From: CAMCHP01 sp036835325
GTDB taxonomy: Bacteria > Bacteroidota > Bacteroidia > Flavobacteriales_D > Sanyastnellaceae
Length of the DNA stretch: 64,000 nucleotides
NCBI GenBank assembly: GCA_036835325.1
Contig: DAITMF010000015.1
Location: 3,860-67,859, forward strand
Direction: 5' to 3'
In this document: positions 32,223 to 42,055 of the stretch, in pieces
Layout of the letters: every line of letters starts with the position of its first letter
How positions within the stretch are numbered: position 1 is the first letter of the stretch
Notes under the pieces: model-generated
What the model saw: the letters and a program-made list of their open reading frames with translations, nothing else
Databases searched by the model: none
Told to the model about the DNA's origin: nothing
Program-made: the position numbers and the translations under genes

Positions 32223-34547
32223 ATGAACGTGCAAGTATTCGTGCGCGCCCTATTCGTAGGGCTATTTATTGTGAATGGAGGATGGATTTTGGCGCAGGCC
32301 ACCATTCGTGGATTCGTTACCGACAAGTCAACCGGCGAGCCCGCCATATTTGTGACGGTAAGCCTTGAAGGCACTTCGTACGGAGTTACCACCGATGTAA
32401 CAGGCTACTACACGCTGTCGAAAATTCCCGCGGGCACCTATACCATCAATGTCAGCTCGGTTGAATTCGAGACCAAAACGCAAACCGTTACCCTTGAAGG
32501 AACGAAAGTGGTGACGGTGAACTTCCAAGTATCGCCAAAAGTTACTGAGCTGCAAGGCGTTGAGATTTCGGCTGAGCAGGCAGAGCGCAAAACCGAAGTG
32601 AAAATGTCGGTTGAAACCTTGCGTCCGGTTGACATCAAGCGCATTCCGTCGTTCGGGGGGCAGCAAGACATCGTTCAGGCGCTTCAGGTATTGCCTGGTT
32701 TTGTTTCGACGGGCGACCAAGGCGGGCAGCTTTACATCCGTGGAGGGTCTCCGGTGCAGAACAAAGTTCTGCTCGACGGTATGATCATTTACAACGCGTT
32801 TCACAGCATTGGATTGTTCTCGGTTTTTGATACCGATATTATCGCTAACGCGGATGTTTACACCGGTGGCTTTACCGGCGAGTTTGGTGGACGAATCAGT
32901 TCGGTGATGGACATCACAACGCGCGATGGAAACAAGAAAGAATTCCGCGGGAAGTTTGGCGCATCTCCTTTTGGAGCAAAGCTTTTGTTAGAGGGGCCAA
33001 TCAAGAAATTGGGTGAAAACGGAGGTGGAATTAGCTACGTGGTTTCAGCCAAGCGCTCGTACCTCGAGCAAAGTTCAAAGCTGTTTTACAACTACATTGA
33101 CGATGCCGGCTTGCCATTCAACTTTACCGACATCTATGGAAAACTGTCGTTCGGTGGCCAAGGCGGAAGCAAGTTCAACTTGTTTGGTTTCAGTTTCAAT
33201 GACGACGTGCGGTTTCAAGCACTCTCAGACTTAAATTGGTACAATGTGGGCGGCGGTATGAACTTTGTGGTTGTGCCTCCCGGGTCGCCTGTACTCATCA
33301 GCGGTCAAGCCGCTTTTTCGGAGTACTCGATCAACATTGCCGAAGAAAACCTCCCTGATCGCACATCAACCATTGGTGGTTTCAATTTCGGACTTGATTT
33401 TAAGTACATTCTCGGAGAAGACGACATCAAGTACGGAATCGAGATTGTAACACTCACCACTGATTTTGAAACCTTCAATCCACTCGGTGTTCGCATTGAA
33501 CAAGAAGACAGCAACACCGAGCTCGCCGGTTACTTCGCATACAAGAAAACCGCCGGGAAGTGGCTCATTCAGCCCAGCTTGCGCTTGCAGTACTACGGAT
33601 CGTTGTCGTTTCTTTCGCCTGAACCTCGTTTGGGCCTCAAGTACAACGCTAGCGAAGTGTTTCGTTTGAAAGGTGCCGTAGGACGCTATTCCCAGAACCT
33701 CATGCAGGCCAACAGCGACCGCGATGTGGTTAACCTTTTCGTGGGCTTCTTAACGGCACCACGTGACCTTCAGCGCGAGCTCACTTTACCCGATGGTTCA
33801 ACCCGCGACATCAATAACAGCCTCCAAACGGCGAACCACTTTATTTTAGGTTTCGAGTACGATTTTACCGAAAAGTTCAATGTAAACGTCGAAGGGTACA
33901 TCAAAGATTTCCGGCAGGTCACCAATTTAAACCGCAATAAGCTGTTCCCAGACAACTTTGCCAACGCTGATGTTCCAGAGGCTTTGCGCAAAGATTACTT
34001 GGTTGAAACCGGTATTTCCAATGGGGTTGACTTTCTCTTCAAGTGGAACGAAAAGCACAGTTCATTTTGGTTGGTGTACTCGCTTGCAAAGGTTAACCGT
34101 TGGGACGGATTCATCACCTATGCGCCGGTATTTGACCGTCGTCACAACGTGAATTTGGTGGTTTCGCAGGCCTTTGGAAAAGACCGCAAATACGAAGTGA
34201 GCTGCCGTTGGAACTTGGGTTCAGGGTTCCCGTTCACCCAAACACAGGGGTACTTCCAAGCTCCCAACGTTTCGGGTGGAATTGGCGCAGACTTCATCAA
34301 CACGAACAGTCCTGAACTTGGGGTTGTGTACGGTGAACTCAACCAAGGTCGATTGCCGGCATACCACCGACTCGACTTGAACCTACGCCGTACATGGGAT
34401 TTCAGTCGCCGTGTGAAAATGGAAGCAAACGCCGGTGTAACCAACGTTTACAGCCGCGAGAACATCTTCTATTTCAATCGCGTAACGAACGACCGTGTGA
34501 ATCAATTGCCGATTCTTCCAAGTTTGGGCATCGACATCACGTTCTAA
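32223..34547 (+). CDS. TonB-dependent receptor with carboxypeptidase-like regulatory domain
   Basis: 774 residues, outer membrane. Signal peptide to about residue 24 (VNGGWILAQ), then a carboxypeptidase-regulatory-like beta domain (about 26-110) with GFVTDKSTGEPAIFVTVSLEGTSYG, the plug (about 125-230) with PSFGGQQDIVQALQVLPGF and YIRGGSPVQNKVLLDG, then a 22-strand-type barrel to the C-terminus. It ends in LGIDITF with a terminal Phe, as outer membrane barrels do. It belongs to the Bacteroidetes receptors without an associated SusD-like partner; none is adjacent. The substrate could be a siderophore, vitamin or peptide and cannot be deduced. A TonB box near residue 115 is not clear by eye. Confidence 0.88.
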   Translation: MNVQVFVRALFVGLFIVNGGWILAQATIRGFVTDKSTGEPAIFVTVSLEGTSYGVTTDVTGYYTLSKIPAGTYTINVSSVEFETKTQTVTLEGTKVVTVNFQVSPKVTELQGVEISAEQAERKTEVKMSVETLRPVDIKRIPSFGGQQDIVQALQVLPGFVSTGDQGGQLYIRGGSPVQNKVLLDGMIIYNAFHSIGLFSVFDTDIIANADVYTGGFTGEFGGRISSVMDITTRDGNKKEFRGKFGASPFGAKLLLEGPIKKLGENGGGISYVVSAKRSYLEQSSKLFYNYIDDAGLPFNFTDIYGKLSFGGQGGSKFNLFGFSFNDDVRFQALSDLNWYNVGGGMNFVVVPPGSPVLISGQAAFSEYSINIAEENLPDRTSTIGGFNFGLDFKYILGEDDIKYGIEIVTLTTDFETFNPLGVRIEQEDSNTELAGYFAYKKTAGKWLIQPSLRLQYYGSLSFLSPEPRLGLKYNASEVFRLKGAVGRYSQNLMQANSDRDVVNLFVGFLTAPRDLQRELTLPDGSTRDINNSLQTANHFILGFEYDFTEKFNVNVEGYIKDFRQVTNLNRNKLFPDNFANADVPEALRKDYLVETGISNGVDFLFKWNEKHSSFWLVYSLAKVNRWDGFITYAPVFDRRHNVNLVVSQAFGKDRKYEVSCRWNLGSGFPFTQTQGYFQAPNVSGGIGADFINTNSPELGVVYGELNQGRLPAYHRLDLNLRRTWDFSRRVKMEANAGVTNVYSRENIFYFNRVTNDRVNQLPILPSLGIDITF

Positions 34548-34549
34548 GT

Positions 34550-35428
34550 TTACTTGAACAGATTGCTCATTGCTTCATCAACCGTAGGATGAGCAAACGT
34601 AAATCCTGCGGTGCGAATTCGCTGTGAACTAACGCGTTGTGAAGCGAGCACAATGCTGCTCATCCGTCCGAAAAACATCTTCAGCACGAATGCAGGCACA
34701 GGAGGGAGGAAGAACGGCTTTTTTAATGCCTTCGCCAACGCCTTTGATAGTGTTTTGTTGCTTACGGGATGCGGGGCAACAGCGTTGTAAGCCCCGTTCA
34801 TTGTACCGTTCTTGGCGGCAAAGAGCATCATGGCTACCAAGTCATCGATGTGAATCCAACTTTGCCAATGGCTGCCATCGCCTACGGCTGACCCCAAACC
34901 GAGTTTGAAGAGCGGCAAGAGTTTGCCCAAGGCACCACCGTCGGGAGAAAGAACAAGACCGATGCGAAGGCAAACCACGCGGTTTCCGTTTTCCGTGGCA
35001 CGCATGGCAGAGGTTTCCCATGCCTTGACCACATCGGCCAAGAAACCGCTTGCTGGTTTCGCGGCTTCACTCCATTCTTGATCACCTTCAGCGTAGAGCC
35101 CAATTGCGCTAGCAGACACAAGCACGGTTTCGCGGCTTGACAGAGCATTGACCACTGCATCGGTAGTATCGGTGCGGCTTTCGAGAATTTCTCGTTTGGC
35201 ATGTTCGCTCCAGCGTTGTGCAACAGGTGCGCCGGCAAGGTTAAAAACCACATGTGCTTCGGTCAATGCCTTGCGGCCATCTGGGTTCAATGGCCACGGT
35301 TGCACGGTAACACCATGCATTGGTTTCGCTGAGCGCGAAAACACGGTTACGTCGTAACCTTCTTTGTGCAAGGCGTTTATGAGTTTCTTCCCTACCAATC
35401 CGGTGCCCCCGGTAATGACTGCTTTCAT
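34550..35428 (-). CDS. TIGR01777 family NAD(P)-binding epimerase/cell-division-type protein
   Basis: 292 residues of the extended SDR group (YfcH/SulA-associated, TIGR01777), Rossmann fold. The nucleotide-binding loop TGGTGLVGKKLINALHKEG is intact, followed by VTVFSRS and the family signature FNLAGAPVAQRWSEHAK and SASAIGLYAEGD; the C-terminal half contains RIGLVLSPDGGALGKLLP and WIHIDDLV. The catalytic Tyr position is taken by YAEGDQE-type residues as in the family. Its substrate is unknown across the family. Start at the ATG 35428 opening the Rossmann fold; the upstream frame has no homologous sequence. Its stop lies 2 bases from the end of the TonB receptor gene on the other strand. Confidence 0.88.
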   Translation of the reverse strand: MKAVITGGTGLVGKKLINALHKEGYDVTVFSRSAKPMHGVTVQPWPLNPDGRKALTEAHVVFNLAGAPVAQRWSEHAKREILESRTDTTDAVVNALSSRETVLVSASAIGLYAEGDQEWSEAAKPASGFLADVVKAWETSAMRATENGNRVVCLRIGLVLSPDGGALGKLLPLFKLGLGSAVGDGSHWQSWIHIDDLVAMMLFAAKNGTMNGAYNAVAPHPVSNKTLSKALAKALKKPFFLPPVPAFVLKMFFGRMSSIVLASQRVSSQRIRTAGFTFAHPTVDEAMSNLFK

Positions 35429-35544
35429 GGGTGTTTGAACAAAAGAGTAAACTGCAAAGTTCTGCAAGCGCAGGTCGTTGTTTCGACTGTTGGCCTTTTT
35501 TTTTGCTTTTTTGGCGTATCTTTTCGCTGTAATCTGACCAGAGT

Positions 35545-37608
35545 ATGACGTTTAGGGGAGTAGCGCAGGGCTTCGGTACTGCATTTGTAGCATTGGGAGT
35601 TGCTACGGTGATTCACGCGCAAGATTTGTGCGTTGATGGTCTTTCAGCCGGTATTTATCCGTGTGAAAATGTTGATTTAATGAGCTTTATGAACAGCCCC
35701 GCTTTGGGTGCGGCTGCTTCGGTAGAGTACAATGATATTTGGGGTTGGACGGATCCGCTGGATGGCAAAGAGTATGTTTTGCTCGGCCGAACTGACGGTA
35801 CATCGTTTGTTGACATCAGTGACCCACTGAACCCTAACAATTTGGGTTTTTTGCCTACGCACACTGTGAATTCGATTTGGCGCGATGTCAAAGTGAACGG
35901 CAACTGGGCGTACATTGTGGCTGAGTCAAGCGGGCACGGTATGCAGGTGTTCGATCTCACTCGCTTGCGCAATGTGGCCAATCCACCACAAGTGTTTACA
36001 TCCGATGCGCATTACCCAAACTTCGGCAACGCGCACAACATTGTCATCAATGAAGGTGTGGCACGTGCCTATGCTGTGGGGTCAAATACCTTCGGAGGTG
36101 GGTTGCACATCGTTAACATTAGCAATCCCCTCAACCCGGTAATCATGGGTGACTTTGCTGATGATGGCTACACCCATGATGCGCAAGTTGTAACGTACAA
36201 CGGGCCTGACGCAGTGTACCAAGGACGTCAAATTGCCTTTTGCAGCAATGAGAATACCTTGACCATTGTTGATGTCAACAACCCTGTTGACTGCATTCAA
36301 CTCAGTTCGCAGAGCTATCAGAACGTTGCTTATGCCCACCAAGGATGGTTAACCGAAGATCACCGGTATTTTTTGTTGGGCGATGAGCTCGATGAAATCA
36401 ACTTCGGCGGAGGTACACGTACCATCATTTTCGATGTTCAAGACCTCAACAACCCGGTTGTTATTGGGCAGTTTGTGAGTTCGGTACCTGCGATTGATCA
36501 TAACATGTACACCAAAGGCAACCTTGTTTACCAATCGAATTACCGCGCGGGTTTGCGCATTCTTGACATGGAAAACGTAGCGAGCGGCAGCTTGAATGAA
36601 GTGGCGTTTTTCGATGTGTTTCCGGCATCGAACAGCAACCAGTTCAATGGAAGCTGGAGCAATTACCCGTACTTCGAATCGGGAATTGTAGCCGTTAGCC
36701 ACATTGAAGAGGGGCTTTTTCTACTTCGTCCGAATTTCTTGCGCACTGAATTGGTTACCAACCCGCTTTGCCAAGGTGGCAATGCCGTGGTAGACGTGAC
36801 CATCGTAAGCGGTTTCGACGGCCCGGTTCAACTGAGCGTTTCAAACGGATTACCGGCCGGCACAACAGCCAACTTTAGTGCGAACAATGTGGGTGCGGGC
36901 ACGTACCAGTTGTCGCTTTCGAACCTGCCTGCATCGGGCAGTTACTCCATTGAAGTTTCGGCTGTTGGACCTTCGCAAACTTTCGTCAATTCAGTGGCAT
37001 TGAACGTTATTGATTGCGGTGCGATTGTGCCAGGTTGTACGAACCCGGCGGCGCAGAACTTCAATCCTGAAGCGAATTTTGATGACGGGTCTTGCATCAT
37101 CCCTTGTGTTGATGTCACCCTAAGCCTAACCACTGATTGCTGGGGAGAAGAAGTTTCATGGCAAATTACGAATGACCAAGGCGCCGTAGTCGCCTCCGTA
37201 GCACCGAACACCTACGGTAACCAGCAAACGTTCACGTTTACTGAGTGCCTTCCTACAGGTTGCTACACCTTCTCGATATTCGACAGTTTTGGAGACGGTA
37301 TGGCAGGCTCACTCTATGGGTCATGCGGTGTGGATGGAAATTACCAGATGGTCGATGGGGCCGGAAACGTTCTCTTCACCATTGGAGCGGCGAATTACGG
37401 CTCGGGCACAACGCACGCGTTCTGTTTGGAGGCCCCTTGTTTTGCCGATTTTGATCAAGATGGTTTGCGCTCAGTGAACGACATTCTGATTCTCTTGAGT
37501 CAGTTTGGTTGCTCTACCAATTGCACAACCGATCTTGACGGCAACGGACAAATCACAACCGGCGATTTGCTGCTGATGCTTGGGGTTTTCGGTACAGTTT
37601 GTCCTTAA
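35545..37608 (+). CDS. Choice-of-anchor B family secreted protein with EF-hand/dockerin-like C-terminus
   Basis: 687 residues with a signal peptide (VALGVATVIHAQ). Residues about 55-390 form a choice-of-anchor B/LVIVD-type beta-propeller, with repeated units such as SFVDISDPLNPNNLG, HIVNISNPLNPVIMG and IIFDVQDLNNPVVIG. A beta-sandwich (about 395-480), a cysteine-rich GCTNPAAQNFNPEANFDDGSC repeat region (about 495-515), and a further beta domain follow. The last 50 residues hold two calcium-loop repeats, DFDQDGLRSVNDIL and DLDGNGQITTGDLL, like dockerin or EF-hand modules. No T9SS sorting domain is visible, so the way it reaches or stays at the surface is unclear. Confidence 0.8.
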   Translation: MTFRGVAQGFGTAFVALGVATVIHAQDLCVDGLSAGIYPCENVDLMSFMNSPALGAAASVEYNDIWGWTDPLDGKEYVLLGRTDGTSFVDISDPLNPNNLGFLPTHTVNSIWRDVKVNGNWAYIVAESSGHGMQVFDLTRLRNVANPPQVFTSDAHYPNFGNAHNIVINEGVARAYAVGSNTFGGGLHIVNISNPLNPVIMGDFADDGYTHDAQVVTYNGPDAVYQGRQIAFCSNENTLTIVDVNNPVDCIQLSSQSYQNVAYAHQGWLTEDHRYFLLGDELDEINFGGGTRTIIFDVQDLNNPVVIGQFVSSVPAIDHNMYTKGNLVYQSNYRAGLRILDMENVASGSLNEVAFFDVFPASNSNQFNGSWSNYPYFESGIVAVSHIEEGLFLLRPNFLRTELVTNPLCQGGNAVVDVTIVSGFDGPVQLSVSNGLPAGTTANFSANNVGAGTYQLSLSNLPASGSYSIEVSAVGPSQTFVNSVALNVIDCGAIVPGCTNPAAQNFNPEANFDDGSCIIPCVDVTLSLTTDCWGEEVSWQITNDQGAVVASVAPNTYGNQQTFTFTECLPTGCYTFSIFDSFGDGMAGSLYGSCGVDGNYQMVDGAGNVLFTIGAANYGSGTTHAFCLEAPCFADFDQDGLRSVNDILILLSQFGCSTNCTTDLDGNGQITTGDLLLMLGVFGTVCP

Positions 37609-39524
37609 GCTTGTTCGGTACTTGCCTCAAGCAATTGCTTGCGGTAAATCCGCGCGTACATACCTCCATTGGCCAAGAGTTCGGCGTGTGTGCCGGCCTC
37701 AACGATGCTTCCTTGATCGAGGACGATGATTTTATCAGCGTGCTTGATGGTCGAGATGCGGTGGCTGATGATGATTGACGACTTGCCCTGCATCAGTTTT
37801 CTGAGGTTGCCCAAGATGAGTTCTTCGGTTTGGGTATCAACAGCTGATAGGCAATCATCGAAAATGAGGATGGCGGGGTCTTTGATGATTGCACGGGCAA
37901 TGGAGATGCGCTGTTTTTGACCGCCACTTAAATTCAATCCGCGCTCACCCAGCTTCGTCTCGTAGCCTTTCGGAAAGTCGACGATGTTGTCGTGCACCCC
38001 AGCATCCAGAGCTGCTGAGGTGACGTTTTTGTCGAAGTTGTCGCCCAATCCATCCATCCCAAAACCAATGTTATTGCGAATGCTATCGGAGAAGAGGAAG
38101 ACCTCTTGCGGCACGTATCCGATTTGCTTTCGCAGCGCATTTAAGTTGAGGGTGTTGATGGGTTTTCCGTCAATGAGAATTTGGCCTGAGGCGGCATCGT
38201 AGTGCCGCAGTAGGAGGTTGGCGAGGGTAGATTTTCCGCTGCCTGTTCGTCCGGTCACCGCCAGTGTTTCTCCCGGCTCAATGGTAAAACTGAGATTTTT
38301 TAGGGCCTTCACGCCCGATTCTGGGTAGGTGAAAGACACGTCTTTGAACTCAATTTTACCATCAACTTTCAACGCTGCATCGTTGGGGTTTTGGATTTCG
38401 GGTTCTTCGTTCAAAAAGGCATTGATGCGTTCTTGTGAGGCCTCGGCTTTTTGGACAAGAGAACTCACCCATCCAACCGAAGCAAAAGGCCAAGTGAGCA
38501 TGTTCACGTAGAAGACGAAGGTGAAAATTTGTTTTACCTCCAATTCGCCTGCGTTCACCTTGATACCGCCTATGTAAATCGTCAGTACCGTGCTGAGTCC
38601 GACCAGCAAGGTGATGATCGGCATGAACAGTGCGTCAACTTTGACCAACGAAAGGGCGGTCGTTTTATAGTTGTCAGATTCACTGGTAAACTGTGCTTCA
38701 CGCTGGGTTTCTCGGTTGTACGATTTGATGACCCGGATGCCTGAAATGGAATCTTGCACGAGCGAAGAAAGTGCTGATTGCTGCCGTTGCACAGCTTCGC
38801 TGCGTTTGTTGATGCTGTTGCTGATATAGTAGATCGCAACCGACATGAATGGCAGTGGCGACAAGGCGTACAAACTGAGCTCAGGGTCAACCATGAACAT
38901 TTTGCCCACAACCATCACGACCAAAACCACGAGGTTTAATGAGTACATCACAGCCGGCCCGAGGTACATGCGTACTTTGCTCACGTCTTCGCTGATGCGG
39001 TTCATCAGGTCGCCCGTGTTGTTGCGGCGGTAGAAGGCCATGCTGAGTTTCTGGTAGTGGGCGTAGATTTCGTTTTTTTGATCGTATTCAATCAACCGCG
39101 ACATTACGATGATGGTTTGTCGGGTGAAGAAGAGGAAAACACCTTTGATGAGGTAAACGATGATGTACAGCACAGCCAATAAAAGGCCTACGCGAACAAG
39201 GAAACTGCCCAAGCGATCGTACGAATCAATGCCTTTTGAAAAGGCGGTAGATGCACCGGTAAGATCAGCCAAGAATTGTATACTGGTTGGCAATTCAGGA
39301 CTGGGCTGTTCAAACAAACCATCGGGTATATTTGGCCCGTCTTCAGTGAAATCAATCGCATCGAAGTAGGTTTTTTGGGCTTCACCGAGCACCCCAATGC
39401 CTTCTTCAATGAGGGTAGGAGAGTACACTGCGAAGATGTTGGTAAGCACAATGAACACCAATCCCAAGAGCATTCGGTACCGGTACTTCCAAAAAAAACG
39501 GTTGAGCGTGAAAAGTGCTTTCAT
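37605..39524 (-). CDS. ABC exporter, fused transmembrane and ATP-binding domains (MsbA-like)
   Basis: 639 residues. An exporter transmembrane domain with six helices (about 20-335), including the QKNEIYAHYQKLSMAFYRR coupling loop, is followed by the ATPase (about 385-630). The ATPase has Walker A TGRTGSGKST, Q-loop IGYVPQEVFLFSDS, signature LSGGQKQRISIARA, Walker B AILIFDDCLSAVD and the switch His in IIISHR. It belongs to the MsbA/LmrA-type exporters of lipids or small molecules and works as a homodimer. A stretch after the Q-loop reads IGFGMDGLGDNFD through a copy of the dispersed repeat, longer than usual at that place. Start at the ATG 39524, 2 bases after the TonB receptor stop, so the pair is cotranscribed. 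Convergent with the choice-of-anchor B gene, 4-base overlap. Confidence 0.9.
   Translation of the reverse strand: MKALFTLNRFFWKYRYRMLLGLVFIVLTNIFAVYSPTLIEEGIGVLGEAQKTYFDAIDFTEDGPNIPDGLFEQPSPELPTSIQFLADLTGASTAFSKGIDSYDRLGSFLVRVGLLLAVLYIIVYLIKGVFLFFTRQTIIVMSRLIEYDQKNEIYAHYQKLSMAFYRRNNTGDLMNRISEDVSKVRMYLGPAVMYSLNLVVLVVMVVGKMFMVDPELSLYALSPLPFMSVAIYYISNSINKRSEAVQRQQSALSSLVQDSISGIRVIKSYNRETQREAQFTSESDNYKTTALSLVKVDALFMPIITLLVGLSTVLTIYIGGIKVNAGELEVKQIFTFVFYVNMLTWPFASVGWVSSLVQKAEASQERINAFLNEEPEIQNPNDAALKVDGKIEFKDVSFTYPESGVKALKNLSFTIEPGETLAVTGRTGSGKSTLANLLLRHYDAASGQILIDGKPINTLNLNALRKQIGYVPQEVFLFSDSIRNNIGFGMDGLGDNFDKNVTSAALDAGVHDNIVDFPKGYETKLGERGLNLSGGQKQRISIARAIIKDPAILIFDDCLSAVDTQTEELILGNLRKLMQGKSSIIISHRISTIKHADKIIVLDQGSIVEAGTHAELLANGGMYARIYRKQLLEASTEQA
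38047..38066 (+). repeat. Dispersed CATCCATCC-polyA repeat, copy 6
   Basis: AATCCATCCATCCCAAAACC, inside the ABC exporter gene in antisense, read by the gene as GFGMDGLG. Confidence 0.6.
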
Positions 39525-39526
39525 CC

Positions 39527-41947
39527 TCAGAATTTGAAATTCCAGGTTACCGAGGGAAGGATGGGGAACAAACTCACCTGGAATGCGTCGAGCTGGAGGG
39601 TGCCTGAAGCAATGTCGCCGCTGTTTCCGAAGTATATGAAGTATGGGTTCATGCGGTTGTAGATGTTGTAGACGGAGAAAGTCCAATTGCTGTTGAACTT
39701 TCGTTCGGTTTCAACGCGCTCACCCGTTTCTTTGTTCGTCTTCATTTTCATCTTTTTCGGATAAAGCGTGGCGCTGATGTCAGCCCGGTGGAAAGGCGCC
39801 ATTCTAAACGAGTTGCGCTCGTCAAAAACGTCAATGATGCGTCCTTCGTAAAAGTACCGCTGTACCGGAAGTGTAACGGCATTGCCGGTAGCGTACACAA
39901 ATGCGGCGCCGAATTCCCAGCGTTCGTTCAAGCGGTAATTGGCAACGATGCTCAGGTCGTGCCGGCGGTCAAACTGCGCCGGGAATTCACGGCCCAGGTT
40001 GAGGTCGTCAAATTGGCGCATGTTTTTGCTCCATGTGTAGCCAATCCATCCATTGAGGTTGCCTTTGGCTTTTTTGAAGAAGAATTCAGCTCCGTAGGTG
40101 TACCCGCTGCCAAACACGAGTTGGTTGTCGGGGTTGTTGTTGAGGTTGTTCTCGGGCTGAGCACCTTCAGCATACTCTACGAGGTTCTGCATGTCTTTGT
40201 AGTACAGCTCGACTGAGGCTTCATAAGTCGCATTGGCCACATCGCGAAAGTAGCCTACAGCGTACTGCACACCCGATTGAGGTTGAACGCGGTCGGTGCT
40301 CGGTAGCCAAACATCGGTAGGCAGTGAGGTTGGCGACAAACTGGCCAAGTGAACGTACTGGAAGTTTTTGCTGTACCCGGCTTTAATCGATGATTTCTCG
40401 TTGATTCGGTAACGCAATGAGAGGCGAGGTTCAAGGCCTCCATAGTACTTCACCAGCTCCCCGTTCGAGTACACAATAGATTCACGTCCTGAAATGGCCG
40501 CAAAGCTGTCTTGGTTTTCATCGATCAAGAAGCGCGTGAAGGGGCCTACGTGTGCGAAGCCTGAATACCGCAAGCCTGCATTCACTTTAAGGTCTGAACT
40601 AATGTCGAACTCATCTTGAATGTACAGGCCAAACTCGTGGCTGAAGGTGGTGTTGTCGCTTCCCAAGTCAAACTCTGTTTCGCCTGATCGTGCAGCCACC
40701 TGGCTAGGCGAAAAGGTATGGAAGACATAATCTACGCCCCATTTCACTTGATGGCGAAGGTTCGGGTACCAGCTAAATTGCACTTTTCCAGACCAGTCTT
40801 CGATGCCTGAATTCAAACTGAATTCAAAATCGTCTTGCCGCCCAATGAAACTGAAATCATAATCGCTGTAGGTAGCATTGACGTTCATGAACAGTTTGTC
40901 AGAGAACAAATGGTTCCAGCGAATTGAACCCATGGCGTTGCCCCAAGGTATTTCAGCACCAAAACCTACTGTGCTGCTTTGAAACCCGAAAACGTCTCTC
41001 CCGAAATAGCCGCTTACAAAGAGGCGGTCTTTGTCAGAAAGTGTGTAGTTCAGCTTGGCGTTCAGGTCGTAAAAGTAGTAACCGCTTCCGGCGAAGGCCG
41101 ATTCAGGATTCACAAAGGGCCTAGCCAATACGTCGATGTACGTCCGTCGTGCACTAACAATGTAGCTTGATACTCCCTTCTTTATCGGTCCTTGAACCGT
41201 AAACCGCGAAGCAATCAAACCAATGCCCCCTTCAAGGGTGTGCTCTTTGTTGTTGCCTTCTTTGAGCGAAATATCGAGGACGGATGAGATGCGTCCACCA
41301 AAACTCGCCGGCATGCCGCCTTTAATCAAATCAATGTTCTTCACCGCATCTGCATTGAACACAGAGAAGAACCCAAAGAGGTGAGCCGCATTGTAGATGG
41401 TGGCGTTGTCTAGCAAAATCAAATTCTGGTCAGGCCCGCCTCCACGCACGTAAAACCCACTGTTGCCTTCACCGGCACTCTGAACGCCGGGCAAGAACTG
41501 AATAACTTTCAATACGTCAACTTCGCCCAACAGCGCGGGCAGTTTTTTGATGCTCTCAACCTCAAGGCCCACTCGACCCATATCGGTGCTTTCGGTGTTT
41601 TGGCTTTTCTCGCCAACAATTTCTACGGCATCGGTTGCAACGACTTGCGACTTGAGTTCTACACTAATGGAGGTGTCTGAATTCAGGTTTACCGAACGTT
41701 CAAGTGTCTCGTACCCAATAAAACTGTACAGCACAGTGTAATTGCCCGCCGGCAATGAAATCGAGTAGAAACCATACAGGTTGGTCGCAACTCCTTTGCC
41801 AAGTTCTTTGATGGCAACGTTGGCAGCCAAAATCGATTCGCCGGTTGAGGCGTCAGTTACAGTACCACTAATGGTGTATTTCTGTTGTGCTTCGACCGCA
41901 AAGAATGAGGTCATGAGAGCCAGCACAAGTGCGATTTTTCGCAGCAT
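39527..41947 (-). CDS. TonB-dependent receptor with carboxypeptidase-like regulatory domain
   Basis: 806 residues, outer membrane. Signal peptide (RKIALVLALMTSFFAVEAQ), carboxypeptidase-like domain (about 22-105) with GTVTDASTGESILAANVAI, plug (about 130-230) with KLPALLGEVDVLKVIQFLPG and YVRGGGPDQNLILLDN, and a beta-barrel ending in PSVTWNFKF with the terminal Phe. It is the same receptor class as the gene at 32223 but clearly distinct. Substrate unknown; neighbouring ABC exporter, TonB and SusD-like partners give no clear hint. Start at the ATG 41947, which opens the signal peptide; a TACATTTG element lies 25 bases upstream. Confidence 0.88.
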   Translation of the reverse strand: MLRKIALVLALMTSFFAVEAQQKYTISGTVTDASTGESILAANVAIKELGKGVATNLYGFYSISLPAGNYTVLYSFIGYETLERSVNLNSDTSISVELKSQVVATDAVEIVGEKSQNTESTDMGRVGLEVESIKKLPALLGEVDVLKVIQFLPGVQSAGEGNSGFYVRGGGPDQNLILLDNATIYNAAHLFGFFSVFNADAVKNIDLIKGGMPASFGGRISSVLDISLKEGNNKEHTLEGGIGLIASRFTVQGPIKKGVSSYIVSARRTYIDVLARPFVNPESAFAGSGYYFYDLNAKLNYTLSDKDRLFVSGYFGRDVFGFQSSTVGFGAEIPWGNAMGSIRWNHLFSDKLFMNVNATYSDYDFSFIGRQDDFEFSLNSGIEDWSGKVQFSWYPNLRHQVKWGVDYVFHTFSPSQVAARSGETEFDLGSDNTTFSHEFGLYIQDEFDISSDLKVNAGLRYSGFAHVGPFTRFLIDENQDSFAAISGRESIVYSNGELVKYYGGLEPRLSLRYRINEKSSIKAGYSKNFQYVHLASLSPTSLPTDVWLPSTDRVQPQSGVQYAVGYFRDVANATYEASVELYYKDMQNLVEYAEGAQPENNLNNNPDNQLVFGSGYTYGAEFFFKKAKGNLNGWIGYTWSKNMRQFDDLNLGREFPAQFDRRHDLSIVANYRLNERWEFGAAFVYATGNAVTLPVQRYFYEGRIIDVFDERNSFRMAPFHRADISATLYPKKMKMKTNKETGERVETERKFNSNWTFSVYNIYNRMNPYFIYFGNSGDIASGTLQLDAFQVSLFPILPSVTWNFKF

Positions 41948-41972
41948 AAACAAAGGAAGTCTAAAAGAGCGA

Positions 41973-41980
41973 CAAATGTA
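41973..41980 (-). promoter_or_regulatory. -7 element TACATTTG for the TonB receptor-exporter operon
   Basis: Exact TAnnTTTG on the minus strand, 25 bases before the start codon. A matching TTG at 17-23 bases upstream was not found. Confidence 0.4.
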
Positions 41981-42055
41981 CTCATTCAAAACGGTGCGTA
42001 TGTTTTGAAACCTTTAATCTCTTTGAGCGTAAGGGTAGAGAAATAACCTACTCGA

